A program made the translations under genes and the position numbers. From positions 558,001-622,000 of the forward strand of contig CAVWPS010000001.1 in assembly GCA_963756975.1 (NCBI GenBank): a stretch of DNA of 64,000 bases, written 5' to 3'. Positions within the stretch are counted from its first letter, which is position 1. Each line of letters starts with the position of its first letter. The stretch comes from CAVRQM01 sp963756975 (GTDB lineage: Bacteria > Pseudomonadota > Alphaproteobacteria > Acetobacterales > Acetobacteraceae). Positions 1 to 9,989 of this stretch are shown here, piece by piece. The notes beneath the pieces are model-generated. The model saw nothing but the letters and a program-made list of their open reading frames with translations. It was not told where the DNA came from and made no database searches.

Positions 1-639
1 CGGCTGTTCCTGTGGTTGTTCGCGGCCGGGACGCTCGCGGGCGACCTCGTGTTCGCCGCCTGCTTCTACGACAACGCGCAGAGCCTGCGATATTGGGTGG
101 CGCTGTGGGCCTGGGGCGTCGTGGCGCTCGCCGCCGCGGCCCTTCGCGTGCCCGGAGCCGCCTACGCGACGGCCCCGGTGGCGGCGCTGACCGCCGGTGT
201 CGCGGTGTTCGAGTTCGCCGTCGTCGATCGCGGCTCGGTCGGGCTGCTGCACTGGGATCAGGACGTCGCCGCCTGCGTGCGCGCCGAGCGCGGGCCGCTC
301 GATCTGCACGCGGGGCTCGCGCAATACTGGATCGCCCGGCCGGCGGAGGTGGCGCTGCGCTGGTCGACGCAGATCGACCAGATCACGCAGATCGGGCTGG
401 CGTATCCGTGGAACAGCGACGCGAAGTGGTTCCGGGAGTCGTTCGCCGATCCGTCGCGGCCGCCGGTCTACGATTTCATCGTCATGCGCAATCTGGACCC
501 GGACGGGATTCTCGCCCGCTACGGCAAGCCGGATCAGGTCGTTCCGTGCGCGGACACGGCGATCTGGGTCTACCATGACCGTTCGGCGATCTACCCGAAG
601 CTCGCCGCGACGCTGCCGCCCGAACCGGCGCCGCATTAG
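1..639 (+). CDS. C-terminal part of a polytopic membrane protein (cut by window edge)
   Basis: The frame is open from base 1, so the start lies outside the window; the TTG at 16 is probably internal. About 212 residues are visible: two or three hydrophobic helices, then a soluble tail of about 130 residues. The tail (for example GLAQYWIARPAEVALRW) is nearly identical in long stretches to the end of the next gene, so the two are tandem paralogs. The stop is 6 bases before the next start. I recognise no enzyme motif. The architecture, helices then an extracytoplasmic tail, recalls large glycan-assembly membrane proteins, and the rhamnose and glycosyltransferase neighbours fit this, but the function is unknown. 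Confidence 0.75.
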   Translation, partial: RLFLWLFAAGTLAGDLVFAACFYDNAQSLRYWVALWAWGVVALAAAALRVPGAAYATAPVAALTAGVAVFEFAVVDRGSVGLLHWDQDVAACVRAERGPLDLHAGLAQYWIARPAEVALRWSTQIDQITQIGLAYPWNSDAKWFRESFADPSRPPVYDFIVMRNLDPDGILARYGKPDQVVPCADTAIWVYHDRSAIYPKLAATLPPEPAPH

Positions 640-645
640 CCTGCC

Positions 646-2181
646 GTGAGACGTCCGGCGCTGATCTGGCTCGCGATCCTGGCCGGTGCCGCGCTGTGCG
701 TCGCACTCGCGTTCAACAACGGCGGCATCGTGTCGGGTGCGGCCGATGCCGACATGCTGTGGCCCGCCTCGTTCGTGTTCGACATGACGACGCGGGCGGA
801 TGGCTGGCGCGGGCACAACCTGCCGCGCGTGCCGAGCCTGATCCCGGACCTCGCCGTCTGGGTGCCGATGCTGTTCGCGACCGGGTCGGTCCGCTGGACG
901 GTGTTTCTGTACGGCGTGCTGCAGATGGCCGGGTTCGTGGCCGTGGCGGGCTGGATCGCGGCGCGCCTGTCCGGGCGGCCCCGATTGGTGGGCGGGTCGG
1001 CGGTGATCGTGGTGCTGGCGGCGGTCGTTTGGGTCGGCCTGACCGATCTCGGCGCGGGCGGGATGCTGCGGATCGCGGTGCTGCCGATCGTCCATGTCGG
1101 GCCGATGATCCTGGCGCTGTTCATCGCGGCGGCGACGGCCGGACGACTGGCGGCGGGGCGGTCGGTGTGGCCGCTGATCGTGGCGGGGGCGGCGGTGTTT
1201 CTGTCCGACCGTCTGCTGCTGATCGAGTTCGTGGTCCCGCTGCTGATCGCGACCGCCGGTCTTGTCCTCGCCGGCAGGATCAGGCCGTCGCAGACGATCG
1301 CGGTGGCGCTCTGGACATTATTCGGCATCGGGCTCGGCTGGACCGGGTTCGAGCTTCTGCTGCGCGCCGGCGTGTCGACCGATCCGGCACCGGGCGTTTT
1401 CGTGGGCGCGCTGATCGCCGGAGTGGGGCGGTTTTTTGCCGCCTTGCCCGGCCTGATCGCGAGCGCGCCGATCGTGATCGTGGTCGTCGGCGTCGCGGTG
1501 CTCGCGTTCGCGTGGCTCGGCGTGCGAGCGGTGCGGAATGCCGCGGCGTCACCGCAGGCGCTGTTCCTGTGGCTGTTCCTCGGCGTGTCGTCCGCCGCCA
1601 GCATCGCGTTCACCGCGTGCTTCTTCGAGGACGCGGGCAGCATGCGCTACTTGGCCGGTTTGTGGCTGTGCGTGATCGTCGTGCTCGGTGCAGCCTTGGC
1701 GCTACTACCGGCGCTCCAACGCGCGTACGGCCTGTTGGCGCTCGCGACCGTTGCAGCGCTGCTCGTCGTGTTCGCAATCCGCTACCGTGGCGCGGTCGCG
1801 ATGCTGCGCTGGACATACGATGTCGCCGAGTGCGTGCGCGATTTGCGCGGGCCGCTCGGTCTGCACGCTGGGCTGGCGCAATATTGGGTCGCGCGCCCGG
1901 CGGAAGTCGCGTTGCGGTGGTCCACACAGATCGACCAGATCAGCGACGACGGGCTCGCCTATCTGTGGAGCAACGATGCGCGGTGGTTCCGGCATTCGCT
2001 GGCCGATCCGTCACGGCCGCCCGGCTACGATTTCGTGGTGTTGCGCCGCCTCGATCCGGCGCGGATCGCGGCCCATTACGGCAAGCCGGATGCAGTCGTG
2101 CCGTGTTCCAACACCGAAATCTGGATCTATCGGGATCGCGCGGCACTCTACGCGAAAGTCGCCGAGGGGCTGCCGCCTTAG
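646..2181 (+). CDS. Polytopic membrane protein, paralog of the preceding gene
   Basis: This 511-residue protein starts at a GTG 6 bases after the preceding stop. Residues 1-25 form a first hydrophobic helix, followed by about nine more up to about residue 380 and then a soluble C-terminal domain of about 130 residues. That domain matches the end of the upstream gene closely (shared RWSTQIDQI, ADPSRPP, HYGKPD/RYGKPD). It has no recognised catalytic motif. It overlaps the end of the convergent glycosyltransferase gene by 4 bases. Together with the upstream gene it is a tandem duplication. A role in polysaccharide or lipid-carrier metabolism is only suggested by the neighbourhood. Confidence 0.75.
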   Translation: MRRPALIWLAILAGAALCVALAFNNGGIVSGAADADMLWPASFVFDMTTRADGWRGHNLPRVPSLIPDLAVWVPMLFATGSVRWTVFLYGVLQMAGFVAVAGWIAARLSGRPRLVGGSAVIVVLAAVVWVGLTDLGAGGMLRIAVLPIVHVGPMILALFIAAATAGRLAAGRSVWPLIVAGAAVFLSDRLLLIEFVVPLLIATAGLVLAGRIRPSQTIAVALWTLFGIGLGWTGFELLLRAGVSTDPAPGVFVGALIAGVGRFFAALPGLIASAPIVIVVVGVAVLAFAWLGVRAVRNAAASPQALFLWLFLGVSSAASIAFTACFFEDAGSMRYLAGLWLCVIVVLGAALALLPALQRAYGLLALATVAALLVVFAIRYRGAVAMLRWTYDVAECVRDLRGPLGLHAGLAQYWVARPAEVALRWSTQIDQISDDGLAYLWSNDARWFRHSLADPSRPPGYDFVVLRRLDPARIAAHYGKPDAVVPCSNTEIWIYRDRAALYAKVAEGLPP

Positions 2182-3123
2182 CCGAACAGGAACCACGCGC
2201 GAAACACCAGCGTCTCGAGCAGCGTCTGCCGGCGTAGGCCGGAATGGGCCAGCATCGGCAAGCGGCTGCGCCATCCGCCGCGCAACGCCGATGCGATCGC
2301 GTCCAGTTCGGCGCGCGCGGTGTCGGTCAGCACCTCGCCGTGGGCCAGCAACGCGGTGACGTGCTGGCGCAGCACGGTCATGAAGGTCGCCGGCCCGCGC
2401 CGCGCCGCCTCGCGCCCGCGCCTGAGCACCGAATTCGGCGCGCCGACCGCGTTGTTGCCGTGCTGGCGGTACAGGACGCTCGGCTCGGCGTCGCGCAGCA
2501 GCACGCCGCCGGCGGCGGTGACCAGCAGGTAGCACCACCAATCGTGCAGCGTGGCCGGGGCCGGACGGCTCGATGCCACCAGCCGTGCCGCGGCCGGGTT
2601 CAGCATGACGGTGCAGCCGGTCGCGACGTTCTGCGCGAGGGCGGCGGGGAAGCCGGTCGGGCCGGACGGCCGCCATGCCGACAGGCCGATCCGGTTCAGC
2701 GTCGCGTCGACCAGGATTTGGCGCGCGCAGTACGACGGCCGGACGATGCGCCGCGACCGAGTCGAGCCCGGCCAGCCCGCGCGAAATCTTGTCCGGCAGC
2801 CAGACGTCGTCCTGATCGGCGAACGCGACCGCGTCGCCCTCGGCCAGCGTCGGCGCGACGGCGCGCAGCAGCGACAGGAACGATCGCGTGGCACCGTGAT
2901 GGGTGCCGGATTGCGTGAGCTGGACGCATCGCCCCTGCCCGGCCCGCGCGGCGAACCGCTCCACCACTTCGACCGTCGCGTCGGCCGAGCCGTCGTCGCG
3001 CCAGTAGAGCACCCAGTTGTCGTGGCTTTGCCCGAGCAGGCTTTCGAGCTGGTCGGCGAGGTAGGTCGCCCCGTTGTAGGTGGAGAGCAGGATGGCGACC
3101 CGCCGCTCGTTTTCACCCCGCAT
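2178..3123 (-). CDS. Family 2 glycosyltransferase (rhamnosyltransferase-like), frame broken near 2733
   Basis: The N-terminal half, from ATG 3123, reads VAILLSTYNG, then DDGSADAT and ADQDDVWLPDK. This is the GT-A nucleotide-binding fold with its DxD-like DQDD, typical of GT2 rhamnosyltransferases. The matching C-terminal half (CARQILVDATLNR to FRAWFLFG) lies in another frame and ends at 2178. The frames join if one base is restored near 2733 (GTCGTACTG, probably GTCGTCTACTG), giving about 315 residues. The gene overlaps the end of rmlD by 11 bases and is last in the rml operon, so it probably uses dTDP-rhamnose to build a surface glycan. The break is either a real mutation or a sequence error. 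Confidence 0.8.
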
Positions 3124-4021
3124 CGGGAGCCGCGATCCCGGCGATCACCCGGTCCAGCGCCTCGCGCCAGTCCGGCAGACGGACGCCGAAGGTGCCGGAC
3201 AGCTTCGCGCAGTCGAGGCGGCTGTCGAGCGGCCGGCGCGCGGGCGTCGGCCAGTCGGCGGTGGCGATCGGGGTGACCACCGGCGGTGTCAGGCGGAGGC
3301 CGGCACTATGCTCGAAGACGGCGGTCGCGAGGCCGTGCCACGTCGTCTCGCCCGAGCCGGCGGCGTGATAGATTCCGGACCAAGCCGGGTCGAAGCCGTC
3401 CGTCAGGATGCGTGTGCCGATCGCGACGATCGCGGCGGCGAGGTCGGCGGCCGCCGTCGGGCAGCCGCGCTGGTCGGCGACCACGCGGAGCTGCGCGGGC
3501 TGGGCACCGGACTTGCGCGCGGCGTTGACCATGGTCAGCACGAAATTCTTGCCGGTCGCCGCATAAACCCAGGACGTGCGCAGGACGATCGCGTTCCCTG
3601 CCGCCAGCACCGCCGCCTCGCCGTCGCGCTTGGTCCGGCCGTAGACGCCGGTCGGCGAAGTCGGGTCGGTCTCCACGTACGGAGCGCCCTTGGTGCCGTC
3701 GAACACGTAGTCGGTCGAGACGTGGATCAGCGGCACGCCGGCGGCGGCGCAGATCCGGGCCAGTTCGCCCGGCCCGGTGTGGTTGGCGCGGGCGGCGGCG
3801 GCGGCCTCGCTCTCGGCGCGGTCGACGGCCGTGTACGCGGCGGCGTTGATGACCAGCTTCGGCCGGATCGCGGCGAACGCGACGCCGAGGGTGGCCGGGT
3901 GGTCGAAGTCGAAACCGGGACGGCCGGCGACGTGGATGTCGAGCTTGCCCGGCGCGTCGGCCAGCGCCCGCGCGAGCTGTCCGGTGCCGCCGGTGACCAG
4001 GACGGGGCCCAAATCAGGCAC
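3113..4021 (-). CDS. rmlD: dTDP-4-dehydrorhamnose reductase
   Basis: This 302-residue protein catalyses the last step of dTDP-L-rhamnose synthesis, NAD(P)H reduction of dTDP-4-keto-rhamnose. It has the extended-SDR nucleotide motif TGGTGQLARAL at residues 10-20, the conserved STDYVFDG at about 102-109, and the catalytic YGRTK (Y127, K131). The start is GTG 4021, overlapping the end of rmlC by 8 bases; its own end overlaps the GT2 start. Length and motifs are normal for RmlD/RfbD. Confidence 0.95.
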   Translation of the reverse strand: MPDLGPVLVTGGTGQLARALADAPGKLDIHVAGRPGFDFDHPATLGVAFAAIRPKLVINAAAYTAVDRAESEAAAAARANHTGPGELARICAAAGVPLIHVSTDYVFDGTKGAPYVETDPTSPTGVYGRTKRDGEAAVLAAGNAIVLRTSWVYAATGKNFVLTMVNAARKSGAQPAQLRVVADQRGCPTAAADLAAAIVAIGTRILTDGFDPAWSGIYHAAGSGETTWHGLATAVFEHSAGLRLTPPVVTPIATADWPTPARRPLDSRLDCAKLSGTFGVRLPDWREALDRVIAGIAAPDAG

Positions 4022-4571
4022 GGAACCAGGCCTCGCACTGGCTGAGGCGCGGCAGGACGAGGTCCTTGTCGGACAGCACGGCGGCGCCCGCCTCGACCGG
4101 CCACGGCAGGGCGAGGTCGGGGTCGTTCCAGATCACGCCACGTTCGGCCGATTTGTCGTAGGGGGCGGTCACTTTATAGAGCACCTCGGTATCCGGCTCG
4201 AGCGTGACGAAGCCGTGCAGGAAGCCGCGCGGCACCCACAGTTGCTCGCCCTTGGCCGCCGACAGTTCGGCCGCCGCGTGCTGGCCGTAGGTCGGCGAGC
4301 CGTGGCGGATGTCGATCGCGACGTCCCAGATGCGGCCGCGCACGACGCGGACCAGCTTGCCCTGCACGTTCGGCGCGATCTGGCAGTGCAACCCGCGCAG
4401 CGTGCCGGCGGCGGCGCTGAAACTCTGGTTGTCCTGCATGAAGGGGCCGTCGATGCCGGCGGCGGCGATCCGGTCGGCGTTGAACACTTCGGAGAACCAG
4501 CCCCGGCTGTCGCCGAAGCGCGGCGGCTCGATCAGGATCACGTCCGCAACCGAGAGGCGCTCGGCCTTCAC
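4014..4571 (-). CDS. rmlC: dTDP-4-dehydrorhamnose 3,5-epimerase
   Basis: This 185-residue cupin enzyme catalyses the double epimerisation of dTDP-4-keto-6-deoxyglucose. It shows TLRGLHCQ with the catalytic His62, GKLVRVVRG, and DVAIDIR, all RmlC signatures. The start GTG at 4571 forms a GTGA overlap with the corrected stop of rmlA (TGA, 4570-4568), so the two are translationally coupled. It overlaps rmlD by 8 bases at the other end. Confidence 0.95.
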   Translation of the reverse strand: MKAERLSVADVILIEPPRFGDSRGWFSEVFNADRIAAAGIDGPFMQDNQSFSAAAGTLRGLHCQIAPNVQGKLVRVVRGRIWDVAIDIRHGSPTYGQHAAAELSAAKGEQLWVPRGFLHGFVTLEPDTEVLYKVTAPYDKSAERGVIWNDPDLALPWPVEAGAAVLSDKDLVLPRLSQCEAWFRA

Positions 4572-5447
4572 GCGTGCTCTCCCTCGGCGAGTTCGGCCAG
4601 CACCCGGCCGAGTTCGGTCTTGCCCAGCGCCCTCGCATGCGCGCGCAGCGTCGGCGCGTCGATCCAGCCCATGCGGAACGCGACCTCCTCGGGGCTGCCG
4701 ACGAGCATGCCCTTGCCGGGACTGGATCGTCTGCACGAAGGTCGCCGCCTGCAGCAGGCTGTCGGGCGTGCCGGCGTCGAGCCAGGCGCAGCCGCGCCCC
4801 AGTTTCTCGACGTGGAGCGTGCCTTCCTCGAGGTACATCTTGTTCAGATCGGTGATTTCGAGCTCGCCGCGCGGCGACGGCTTGACCTCGGCGGCCATCT
4901 TGCCGACGCGGGAATCGTAGAAATACAGGCCGATCACGGCCCAGTTGCTGAGCGGGGCGACCGGCTTCTCGACGATTTCGAGCGCCTGTCCCGTGTCGCT
5001 CATGGTGACGACGCCGTACCGCTCCGGGTCGCGGACCTGGTAGGCGAACACGGACGCGCCGTGCGGGCGGGCGATGGCGTTGCGGAGCGAGACGCTGAGG
5101 TGGTCGGCGAAGATCAGGTTGTCGCCGAGGGCCAGCGCGCACGGGCTGTCGCCGAGCCAGTCGCGGTCGAGCAGGAAGGCCTGGGCGAGGCCGTCCGGAC
5201 GCGGCTGCTCGACGAAGGTGAATGTGATGCCGAGGCGCGCGCCGTCGCCGAGCAGGCGCCGGAACTGCGGCAGATCGGCCGGCGTGGACACGACGAGGAT
5301 GTCTTGGATGCCGGCCAGCATCAGCACCGACAGCGGATAGTAGATCATCGGCTTGTCGTAGACGGGAAGCAGCTGCTTGCTCGACGCGAGCGTCATCGGG
5401 TGCAGCCGCGTGCCGGAGCCGCCGGCCAGCAGGATGCCCTTTTTCAT
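4568..5447 (-). CDS. rmlA: Glucose-1-phosphate thymidylyltransferase, frame broken near 4714
   Basis: This enzyme makes dTDP-glucose from dTTP and glucose-1-phosphate. Residues 7-18 (LAGGSGTRLHPM) are the nucleotidyltransferase signature and SKQLLPVYDKPM follows. The frame runs cleanly to ATFVQTIQSRQG and is then lost. Dropping one A in CGGCAAGGGC near 4714 restores the usual end, GMLVGSPEEVAFRMG through ELAEGEHA, with a stop that overlaps the rmlC start. The corrected length of about 292 residues is normal. The ATG at 5447 overlaps the rmlB stop as ATGA. Confidence 0.9.
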
Positions 5448-6517
5448 GCCGCTGCCCTGCTCGCGCCACCGGAGCCGAGCCGCTGCCCGGAATAGCGGCC
5501 GGCGCGAATACCCTCCCACCAGGGCCGGTTGGCGAGATACCAGTCGACGGTCGCGGCGAGGCCGGCTTCGAAATCGTGCGGGGCGCGCCAGTCGAGCGCC
5601 GTTTCGGTGACGGTGGGGTCGATCTCGTAGCGGAAATCGTGGCCCGGGCGGTCGGCCACGAATTCGATCAGGCGGCGGCGCGGCCCGGCGGGATCGGGCA
5701 GGCGCTCGTCGAGCGTGTCGCAGATCGCTTCCACCACCTGCAGGTTGGTGCGCGGCTGGCGGGCGCCGATCGCGTAGGTCGCACCCACCTGCCCGCGCTC
5801 CAGCACCCGGACCAGCGCCTCGGCGTGATCGTCCACGAACAGCCAGTCGCGCATGTTCGAGCCGTCGCCATAGACCGGCAAGGCGCGGCCCTCGAGCGCG
5901 TTGAGCAGGACGAGCGGCACCAGCTTCTCGGGAAATTGCCACGGGCCGTAATTGTTGGTCGTGTTGCTCACCAGCGTGTTCAGTCCGTACGTGTGGTGCC
6001 ACGCGCGGACCAGATGGTCGGATGCGGCCTTGCTCGCCGAATACGGGCTGCGCGGGTCGTACGCGGTCGTCTCGGTGAACGGCGGATCGGTCGGGCCGAG
6101 GGCGCCGAACACCTCGTCGGTCGAGACGTGGTGGAACCGGAACGCCGTCCGCGCCTCGTCGGACAGGCCGGCGGCGTAGGATCGCGCGGCGTCCAGTAAC
6201 GTATATGTTCCCAGGATATTCGTGTGGATGAACGGCCCCGGCCCGTCGATGGAGCGGTCGACATGGGTTTCGGCCGCGAGGTGCATCACCGCGTCCGGCC
6301 GGTGCGTCTCGAACACGGCGCGCATCGCCCCGGCATCGGCCACGTCGGCGCGCACCAGCAGGTGGCGGTTGTGCGTCCGGGCGGCCGCGAGCGCGTCCTC
6401 CGAGGCGGCGTAAGTCATTTTATCCACGTTGACGACGCTGTGGTCGGTCGAAGCGATCAGGTGCCTGATCACCGCCGAGCCGATGAAGCCGCAACCGCCG
6501 GTCACCAGCACGCGCAT
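5444..6517 (-). CDS. rmlB: dTDP-glucose 4,6-dehydratase
   Basis: This 357-residue NAD-dependent extended SDR is the first gene of the rml operon. It has the N-terminal Rossmann motif TGGCGFIGS (residues 6-14), the catalytic STDEVFG (T133, D134, E135) and YSASK (Y159, K163), all as expected for RmlB. It converts dTDP-glucose to dTDP-4-keto-6-deoxyglucose. It starts at ATG 6517, behind a 175-base divergent intergenic region that also serves the plus-strand repeat protein and contains an inverted repeat and a small palindrome. Confidence 0.95.
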   Translation of the reverse strand: MRVLVTGGCGFIGSAVIRHLIASTDHSVVNVDKMTYAASEDALAAARTHNRHLLVRADVADAGAMRAVFETHRPDAVMHLAAETHVDRSIDGPGPFIHTNILGTYTLLDAARSYAAGLSDEARTAFRFHHVSTDEVFGALGPTDPPFTETTAYDPRSPYSASKAASDHLVRAWHHTYGLNTLVSNTTNNYGPWQFPEKLVPLVLLNALEGRALPVYGDGSNMRDWLFVDDHAEALVRVLERGQVGATYAIGARQPRTNLQVVEAICDTLDERLPDPAGPRRRLIEFVADRPGHDFRYEIDPTVTETALDWRAPHDFEAGLAATVDWYLANRPWWEGIRAGRYSGQRLGSGGASRAAA

Positions 6518-6539
6518 TGAGGTCGCCTCATATCGTTCG

Positions 6540-6565
6540 GCGCAAACTGACAGCGCCGTTTGCGC
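6540..6565. repeat. Inverted repeat upstream of rmlB
   Basis: Perfect 8-base arms GCGCAAAC and GTTTGCGC are separated by 10 bases, starting 23 bases upstream of the rmlB ATG. The site lies where an operator or 5'-leader hairpin would act on the rml operon. No regulator gene is adjacent, so the role is inferred. Confidence 0.5.
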
Positions 6566-6622
6566 AGGACAAGGCGGACGGCGACCCGGCGGCGCGACTG
6601 ATGGACCGGACGCGGTGCAAAT

Positions 6623-6633
6623 GTCACAGTGAC
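6623..6633. promoter_or_regulatory. Small perfect palindrome between divergent genes
   Basis: GTCACAGTGAC is an 11-base perfect odd palindrome in the intergenic region shared by rmlB (minus) and the repeat protein at 6693 (plus). It looks like a dimeric-regulator site, but it is short and could be chance. Confidence 0.3.
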
Positions 6634-6692
6634 GGTGGCTTAAACGTCCCGGTTCGCGGTATGGACGGCCGACAAGCTTCCGAGGCCCGACG

Positions 6693-7151
6693 ATGCCGCA
6701 CGCCGCCTACCTCCCCCATATCGACATCCTGCTGCGCGGCATGCGGATCAGCCGCGAACGACTGAACAGCCGGTCGAAGATCGCCGTGGACGCCAAATTG
6801 CTGCGCGCGCTGATCGAGGCGCTGGTCCGCAACATGCCGTTCGACGAGACGTTCTATCTGGCGACCTACCCGGATCTGGCGCAGGCGCGGCTCGACGGGA
6901 CGATCAAGGACGCCCACGCCCATTTCGCCGAGACCGGCTTTTTCGAGGGACGCTCCGGCGCGCCGGTGGAGGTCGATGCCGGATTTTACATGCGCGAATA
7001 CCCGGACGTGGCGCACGCGCTGCAGGAGGGCGCGGTCGGATCGGCCGCCGAGCACTACGTCAAGACCGGCGCCGCCGAGGGCCGCCTGCCGAACCCGGCC
7101 GCCAAGCAGGAGATCGAGGCGTGGATGCGGCTGCTGCGCGAGCCCGCGTGA
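6693..7151 (+). CDS. Small protein with two glycan-associated ~43-residue repeats
   Basis: This 152-residue protein has no signal peptide or membrane segment. Residues about 50-92 and 94-135 are two copies of a motif of the form F/VD-x2-FY-x3-YPD, a spacer, H-F/Y, then G-x2-EGR. The same motif occurs four times at the N-terminus of the next gene. From memory such repeats sit on bacterial glycosyltransferases and glycan-cluster proteins of unknown role. The gene lies 22 bases before the GT2-WbsX fusion and is probably co-transcribed with it. The start ATG at 6693 follows a 175-base promoter-sized gap. Confidence 0.75.
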   Translation: MPHAAYLPHIDILLRGMRISRERLNSRSKIAVDAKLLRALIEALVRNMPFDETFYLATYPDLAQARLDGTIKDAHAHFAETGFFEGRSGAPVEVDAGFYMREYPDVAHALQEGAVGSAAEHYVKTGAAEGRLPNPAAKQEIEAWMRLLREPA

Positions 7152-7173
7152 GGCCAGCCCGCAAGGTTAGACC

Positions 7174-9976
7174 ATGATCGAGGCGCTGCGCCGGGCGCAG
7201 CGGCTGCTGGGCGGACCGCTGGTCGACGAGCCGGCGTTCCGCGCCGCCTACGGCGCCGGGAGCGGCGACCTGAACGCGGTGCGCCGCTACCTCGCGACGC
7301 CGCTGCCGCAACGGCCGCCCGTGTCGTGGCTGTTCGATGTGCACTGGTATCTGGCGCGCAACCCCGACGTGATCGGCGAGCCGGACCCGCTGCTGCATTT
7401 CCTCGATGTCGGAATCGGTCAGTGGCGCGACCCGCACCCGCTGGTCGAGCTGCACCACATCGCCGCCCAGGATCCCGGGCTGCTGGGCGAGACGCCGACG
7501 GCGGAGATGCTGGCCGCGGTGCTGAACGGCGACGTGGTCGACCCATCGCCGTATTTCGACATGACCTTCTACGCGAGCCAGTTGCCGCCGAACGAGCCGG
7601 AGCAGGGGTTGCTGCGCCACTTCCTGACCGTCGGAATGGCCGCAGGGCTGCTGCCGAACGCCTATCTCGACCCGGTCTGGTACTCGCGCACCCACCCCGA
7701 CGCGCCGGCCGAGGTGTACGAGGCGTTGCGCGATTTCGTGCACCGGGGCGACGCGATGGGCCGGTCGGCCGGGCCGGCGTTCGATGGCTCGCTCTACCGG
7801 CGGCGCTACACCGATGTGGCCGACGCCAAGGTGCCGCCGCTGCGTCACTACCTGTCGCACGGGCGGGCCGAAGGACGGCAGGCCCCGCGCGATCGCCCCT
7901 CGCCCATGCTGCGCGTGACCGAAGCCGCGTCCCCGCCGGCCCCGAACGGACCCGAGCCGCGCACGGCCGGGCTGCCGCGGCCGATCGAGCCGGGGATGAT
8001 CGTGGCCCGCTACGCCGACCTCGCCGGCCGCCTCGCCGATCAGCGTCAGGCGCGCAAGGACCTGGTCGAGGAGCGGGCGCCGCCGGTGCTGAGTTCGGAC
8101 GATCCGGCCGCGACGTTGCGCGGCCTGACGTTCGAGCGGCCGGCGAACCCGCGCGTGTCCATCCTGATCCCCACCTACGACGAGATGGCGCACACCGCCG
8201 CGTGCCTGCGGGCGCTCTACGAGCGACGGCCAACGGTGGCGTTCGAGATCGTGGTGATCGATGACGGGTCGCGCGAGCCTTCGGCGCAGGTGCTGGGCGA
8301 CGTGCCGGGGCTGGTGATCGAGCGGTCCGCCACCAACCGGGGCTTCATCCGCGCCTGCAACGCCGGGTTCGCGCGGTGCGTGGGCGAATACGTGCTGCTG
8401 CTGAACAACGACGCGCAGCCGCTGGACGGCGCGGTCGACGCGCTGGTCGCGGCGCTCGACGCCGATCCCGGCGTGGGCGCGGCCGGGCCGAAACTGCTGT
8501 ACCCGAACGGGCGGTCTGCAGGAGGCCGGCTGCTTCCTGCGGCCGAACGGCGAGAGCGAGATGGTCGGGCTGTTCGACGATCCGGACGCGCCGGAATGGT
8601 GCCACGACCGCGACGTCACCTACTGCTCGGGCGCGGCGCTGATGGTGCGGCGCGCACTGGTCGGGGACATGTTGTTCGACGAGGCGTTCTTGCCCGCCTA
8701 TTGCGAGGACGCGGACCTTTGCCTCCGCCTGATCGCGGGCGGCGCGCGGGTCCGCTACATCCATTCGGCACTCGTCGTCCATCACCTGAGCGTCTCGACC
8801 GGCCGCGAGGGGGTCGCGCGGCGGATGCGCCAGATCGTTCGCAATCAGGCCGTGCTGGCCGAGCGGTGGGGCGAGACGTTGCGCTCGATGGACCGGGTGC
8901 GGATGCTGGCCTTCTACCTGCCGCAGTTCCACCCGACGCCGGAGAACGACGTCTGGTGGGGCCGTGGCTTCACCGAATGGACCAACGTGGCGCGCGCCCG
9001 GCCGTCCTATGCCGGGCACTATCAGCCGCATCTGCCGGCCGACCTCGGCTGGTACGACCTTCGGCTGGCCGACAGCATGCGCCGCCAAGCCGACCTCGCC
9101 GCGCGCTACGGGATCGAGGGTTTCTGCGTTTATCATTACAATTTCGGCGCGCGCAGAATGCTGTCCACGCCGATGGACGTGATCGCGGCCAACCCGGACA
9201 TCCCGTTCCACCACTGCCTGTGCTGGGCGAACGAGAACTGGACGCGGCACTGGGACGGCGGATCGCGGGAGGTGTTGCTGGCGCAGGAATACGACCAGGC
9301 GACACTCGATGGCGTGATCGCCGATATCCTGCGCGCGGCGGCCGACCCTCGCTATATCAGGGTGGATGGCAAACCCGTCTTCCTGGTCTACCGGCCGTTG
9401 CTGATCCCGGAGCCCGCCGCGTTCGCCGCCGCCGCCCGTGCCGCGTTCGCGGCCGCCGGGCATCCGGGCGTCCACCTCGTCTATGTCGAGAGCATGGAGG
9501 CGGTGGACGCGAAGCTGCGGCCGGTGGATATCGGCTTCGACGCGGCCGTCGAGTTTCCGCCGCACGGGCGCGCGGTGCCCGCCAATGACGAGGCGGCGAT
9601 CGTCAAGCAGGGCTGGGCCGGCTACCGCTACGATTACGCGCGGACGGTGCTGGCGTTCCTCGACCGGCCCGGCGTGCCGTACGTGCGCTACCCGGCGGTG
9701 TTCCCGAGCTGGGACAACACGCCGCGCCAGCCGCTGCGGGGCACCAGCTTCGACGGCGCCGAACCGGAGCTGTTCGGGCTGTTCGTCGCGGAAAAGATCG
9801 AGGAGGCGCGCCGGCTGCTGCCGCCCAACCAGAGCGAGGACGGCGGTGCCAGATTGCTGTTCGTCAACGCCTGGAACGAGTGGGCGGAGGGAGCGCACCT
9901 CGAACCGGACGGGGGGTTCGGCCACCGCTGGCTCGAGGCGCTGCGGGATACCCAGACCGCGAAGGCTTGGTCGTGA
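7174..9976 (+). CDS. Multidomain glycosyltransferase: four repeats, GT2 domain and WbsX-like domain; frame broken near 8517
   Basis: Repeats begin at about residues 54, 128, 165 and 203 (FDVHWY, FDMTFY, LDPVWY, FDGSLY). A GT2 domain begins at about residue 327 (RVSILIPTYDE, then VVIDDGS and LLLNNDAQP). The frame is lost after KLLYPNGR; dropping one T in CGGTCTGCAG near 8517 restores LQEAGCFLRPNGE, then CEDADLCLRL, the end of the GT2 domain. From about residue 576 a WbsX/GH99-like domain follows (LAFYLPQFHPTPEND, FTEWTNV, WANENWTRHWDG, NAWNEWAEG). The corrected length is about 933 residues. It is probably a large enzyme that adds and processes surface glycan chains; acceptor and sugar are unknown. 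Confidence 0.8.
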
Positions 9977-9989
9977 CGAAGGTGGGGTC

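Noticed and set aside
636..1643. Antisense 335-residue frame in the second membrane protein
   Set aside because: It is a low-complexity Ala/Thr/Pro/Arg shadow opposite a gene with clear helices and a paralog.
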